Shown here: positions 61,201-64,000 of the stretch, in pieces | Position numbering within the stretch: the first letter of the stretch is position 1 | How the letters are laid out: every line of letters begins with the position of its first letter | Assembly (NCBI RefSeq): GCF_009730915.1 | Contig: NC_052486.1 | Location: 17,947,589-18,011,588 of the forward strand | Reading direction: 5' to 3' | Source of the DNA: Dioscorea cayenensis subsp. rotundata | Lineage: Eukaryota > Streptophyta > Magnoliopsida > Dioscoreales > Dioscoreaceae | Length of the DNA: 64,000 bases | Translations under genes and position numbers: made by a program | The notes under the pieces: model-generated | The model's database searches: none | What the model was told of the DNA's origin: nothing | What the model saw: only the letters and a program-made list of their open reading frames with translations

Positions 61201-62202
61201 AATGAAAGAACATCAGCAAAGTCCCACAAAACTAACATAATTGAGTTATTATTCATAAGAACTTCCAGATTTGTTCTTATTGTTCCCATGTCCCAAACTA
61301 TGGTTCAGATTTTCTAGCTCAACTAAGTACCACCAGTGATTTTAAAATTTGCTTTTGATTGGAAATCAAGAAATAATTTCACCTGTAGCATATAAATGTC
61401 ATCAAGTAGAAAGCAGAGCAATGAAAAGACAGACTAGTCACTCAATAACATAAAGCATCAGAAGAATTGACAATTAAATAAACAAAGAGCATATGTAAGA
61501 TTTACCACCCAACCATAAAGGGATGTTTCATAGAGACCAACTTGTTCTCAAAGTAAAATCTTGTGCTCCGAAAATGCAAAGACTTCAGCATTTCACAAAG
61601 AAAACAAAAAGCACACTTTTGTATGCAGCATTCAATTTCCATCACATAAAAAACATGAACAAATACAATCCAAATTGGAACTCTCAAATTCTTAATATAT
61701 CCTCCCGGAAACTATTAGAATAATTATTCGCATCGCAGTATTGCACCATAAAATTATTGATTTCATAATTGAAGAAAATAAGAAAAATCATCACTATGAA
61801 ATTGCATCCCAACACACTAATTTTTACCAAATAGTTTTTATTTACACAGAAAACCCCCAAAGAATCAATAACTTGCCTTTAATGTTAAAAATGCAAACCC
61901 TAAACAAACAAACCGCTTCCAAATCACATGAAATCAAACACAAAAACCCTAAACAAGCACCAAATCCAACTAAGACTCCCCCAAAACCAAATTCATCCAA
62001 GGGCGAAAAATCTAAATAAAAAATCAAACCCAAAACCCTAACAAAAAACGAGATAGAATCCATCCAACCAATAAGACAAGATGAAATCGGGTGGTACCTT
62101 GCGCTTGAGGTTGTACCGGTGCCATTCCGATCGGTAGTGGAGCTTCTGCTCCGCCTCATCCACGAACTCCTTGTTGCACGCGTTGCACGTCAACCCTGGC
62201 AT
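58226..62202 (-). CDS. REIL: REI1-type cytoplasmic 60S subunit biogenesis factor
   Basis: Zinc-finger protein (yeast Rei1, human ZNF622) that works in the last cytoplasmic steps of 60S maturation, after nuclear export. Five exons: 62202-62098, 60756-60157, 60063-59894, 59405-59190, 58385-58226; 1,251 bp, 416 residues, normal length for plants. Zinc fingers: CNACNKEF...HYRSEWH (6-28), CALCQKEYRSAKAHAQHLNS (from 70), CFICDQKHKTIESCMVHMHK, and CLYCNDRCHPF...HMIAKGH. Acidic stretches (SDDEWVEVG, EEEDYMDEDEDLD) and the conserved GSREFLRYYRQKPRP and MKSNVIRNLPKNVTH tail are present. All phases fit. The first intron is about 1.3 kb. The start is the Met of MPGLTCNAC. Confidence 0.95.
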
Positions 62203-62348
62203 CTCCCCTCAGCTCGAGCTCCCTCCCGCTCTCTCCCTCTCTCGTTCTACTGCTCCAGGTCGAGAGAAAAACGAGAGAATTTATAGGTCGGCGTCGGAAG
62301 AAGAAGCGGATCTAAACCACAATCCGAATTCCACCTTTAATAGCACCA

Positions 62349-62745
62349 AGCGGATTCGGGTTAAGTTAATCAGAAACCCGTTTCGTTAGCGCTTACATGA
62401 ATTAGCGGATTCGGGTAAAGTTAATTAGAGACCCGTTTCGTCAGCGCTTTTTATAACACTAATCGGATTTGGGTTAATTTAATCAGAAACCCGTTTCATT
62501 AGTGCTTACATGAATTAGTGGATCCGGGTTTAGTTGATCAGAGACCCGTTTCGTCAGCGCTTTTTATAACACTAAGCGGATTCGGGTTAAGTTAATCAGA
62601 AACCCGTTTCGTTAGCGCTTACATGAACAAGTGGATTCGGGTTTAGTTAATCAGAGACCCGTTTCGTCAGCGCTTACATGACCAAGCGGATTCCGGTTAA
62701 GTTAATCAGAAACCCGTTTCGTCAGCGCTTACGTAACCAAGTGGC
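62349..62745. repeat. Tandem repeat of alternating 55/58-bp units upstream of the REI1 gene
   Basis: Seven full units and a partial eighth. Each starts AGCGGATTCGGGTTAAGTTA and contains ACCCGTTTCGT and AGCGCTT. The CGGAT (or TGGAT) landmark falls at 62351, 62406, 62464, 62519, 62577, 62632 and 62687, i.e. steps of 55, 58, 55, 58, 55, 55. Alternate units carry CAGAAACCC or AGAGACCC, so the array grew as dimers of about 113 bp. It begins about 147 bp upstream of the REI1 start codon. Confidence 0.9.
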
Positions 62746-64000
62746 TTTTAAATTACATTTGCATTAAGCCCCTTATAAAACATAATATTTAGTAATAGTT
62801 TAAATTTATATAAAAAATGAAAACTCATTTCAAATCTTTGTTACACTTAAATCTTTTTTTGTTTATGTAAAAATTTTATTAAACCGCTAGATGAAGTTAT
62901 ATTTATACTTGCATCATTACTAATGTATTGTTCATAAATATTGATAAATACCAATGTTTTTAAGTTATATATACCTCTAAAAATTTGTTTGATTGAGTAT
63001 ATACACTTGATAAAAGTGGATAAACCACAAATTTATTGAAAATAAAACACTGTGAAGAAGTACAGTACATATAGGAGTATATACACTTCAATAAAACCAA
63101 ATAGCATGCATACCACTTAAAATTAAATTTATTTATATGTGTGACTCTCTGCTCTATGTATTCCATTAGAATATATTATAAATTATATTAATACTGTCAT
63201 TTTTTTTTTTTTGCTTTGTTGTCTCGTCTTTTCTATTTTGTTGTCTTGTTCATTGAATAAAACTAATTTCAATTTTTTAGGGTAAATATGAATAGAATTT
63301 TTATTATTTAATATATAATAATATATTTTAATGATATATGTAGGGTAGAGAGATATGTATGCAAACAAATCAAATATTAAAAAAATATATATTCAGTATT
63401 TGGTTTTATGAAAAAATAGACATACAATTACATGAATTTTAGATGAATACAAACCAAAAACACACATATCAATATTATAAAAATGGAATATATGATCTTT
63501 GTCTCCACTAGTTAATTTTTTTTTTAAATCTTCAAATAAAAATAAATTTTATAATTAAAATTTTAACAATTATTAATGGATTATTACATAAGAGAAGTTG
63601 TACAAATATTATCTACTTGTATCACCCCTACAATATGAGAGGGGTAAAAGTTAAAAGTTTTGACACCTTTTCAACGGGTTAATTTTTCAGTTAGTCATCC
63701 AACTATAACTAATTATCACTTCGGTCACCTAACTTCAAAATGTATCAAAATGGTCACCCAACTAATAATGTCTTTCACCGGTCAGTCACCAGAGAGATTC
63801 CGGCAAATAAAATCTTGCGTGACAACCGGAATAGCTGAGTCAGCATTATTTAACCATGTCAGTAGTCTAACTTGGCTTGTCCACGTAAGAGAAACTTGCT
63901 GACTAGGGTTAAGAACGTCAACATCCCCTTCACTGGCCGCCACCTTCTGCAACGCTTTGGATGATATCATAAACAACTTCATTGACCCACCTCTCCTCCG
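62746..64000. other. AT-rich spacer and GC-richer window end
   Basis: 62746-63650 is AT-rich with no gene supported. From about 63690, variants of the motif GTCACC(C)AACT recur (63687, 63724, 63753) before a GC-richer end whose minus strand has an open frame with KALQKVAASEGDVDVLNPSQ. The motif resembles terminal parts of plant DNA transposons, but neither end is defined here. Confidence 0.35.

Noticed and set aside
61842-62159. 105-codon minus-strand ORF across the REI1 first intron
   Set aside because: Reads the first exon out of frame and runs into the intron; the conserved CNACNKEF frame with a donor at 62097 is the real one.

Overview
This is nuclear DNA of a flowering plant. The evidence is many-exon genes with GT-AG introns, a cytochrome P450 reductase, a VIN3-like PHD protein, a nuclear Rubisco small subunit, a PPR protein, a fasciclin-like arabinogalactan protein, and AT-rich spacers full of plant-type transposons and (CT)n/(AT)n/(AAT)n microsatellites. 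The sequence does not fix the species; a monocot is possible but unproven. Exon boundaries below were placed by eye from GT-AG sites, reading phase and remembered family conservation. No database search was made.

Genes from left to right: the 5' half of an NADPH-cytochrome P450 reductase gene (minus, cut by the window start); an intronless fasciclin-like AGP gene (minus, 13.7-14.5 kb); an eight-exon Sfp/AASDHPPT-type 4'-phosphopantetheinyl transferase gene (minus, 15.4-18.3 kb); a VIN3-like/VEL Polycomb-accessory gene (plus, 34.4-37.7 kb) converging on a Rubisco small-subunit gene (minus, 38.2-38.9 kb); an intronless PLS-class PPR gene (minus, 39.2-40.8 kb); a class VI receptor-like cytoplasmic kinase gene (plus, 44.4-52.8 kb); a DUF1644 zinc-finger gene (minus, 54.4-55.5 kb, with a distant leader exon at 57 kb); and a REI1-type 60S ribosome-maturation factor gene (minus, 58.2-62.2 kb). 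They do not form a pathway; this is an ordinary gene neighbourhood.

The unusual content is mobile. A 5,857-bp CACTA-type DNA transposon (45704-51560, CACTA/TAGTG ends, TTA target duplication) sits in the kinase gene, 12 bp before a splice acceptor. It carries genomic copies of at least two unrelated host genes: the start of a seryl-tRNA synthetase gene and most of a ceramide glucosyltransferase gene, introns included but broken by stops and frameshifts. A second, more decayed CACTA-like candidate (about 19.77-24.74 kb) encloses an isolated ribosomal protein L35 exon and other exon-like pieces. There are also two solo LTRs with perfect 5-bp duplications (5591-7292 and 11799-12924). A hAT-like non-autonomous element with an 8-bp duplication (26222-27027) lies inside a dead AINTEGUMENTA-type AP2 gene fragment. 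Smaller items are two MITE-like inverted-repeat elements, a tRNA-derived SINE candidate, a LINE reverse-transcriptase remnant and a retroelement gag zinc knuckle.

The largest spacers (about 27.3-34 kb, 7.3-11.8 kb and 41-44 kb) are AT-rich and show no other gene I can support.
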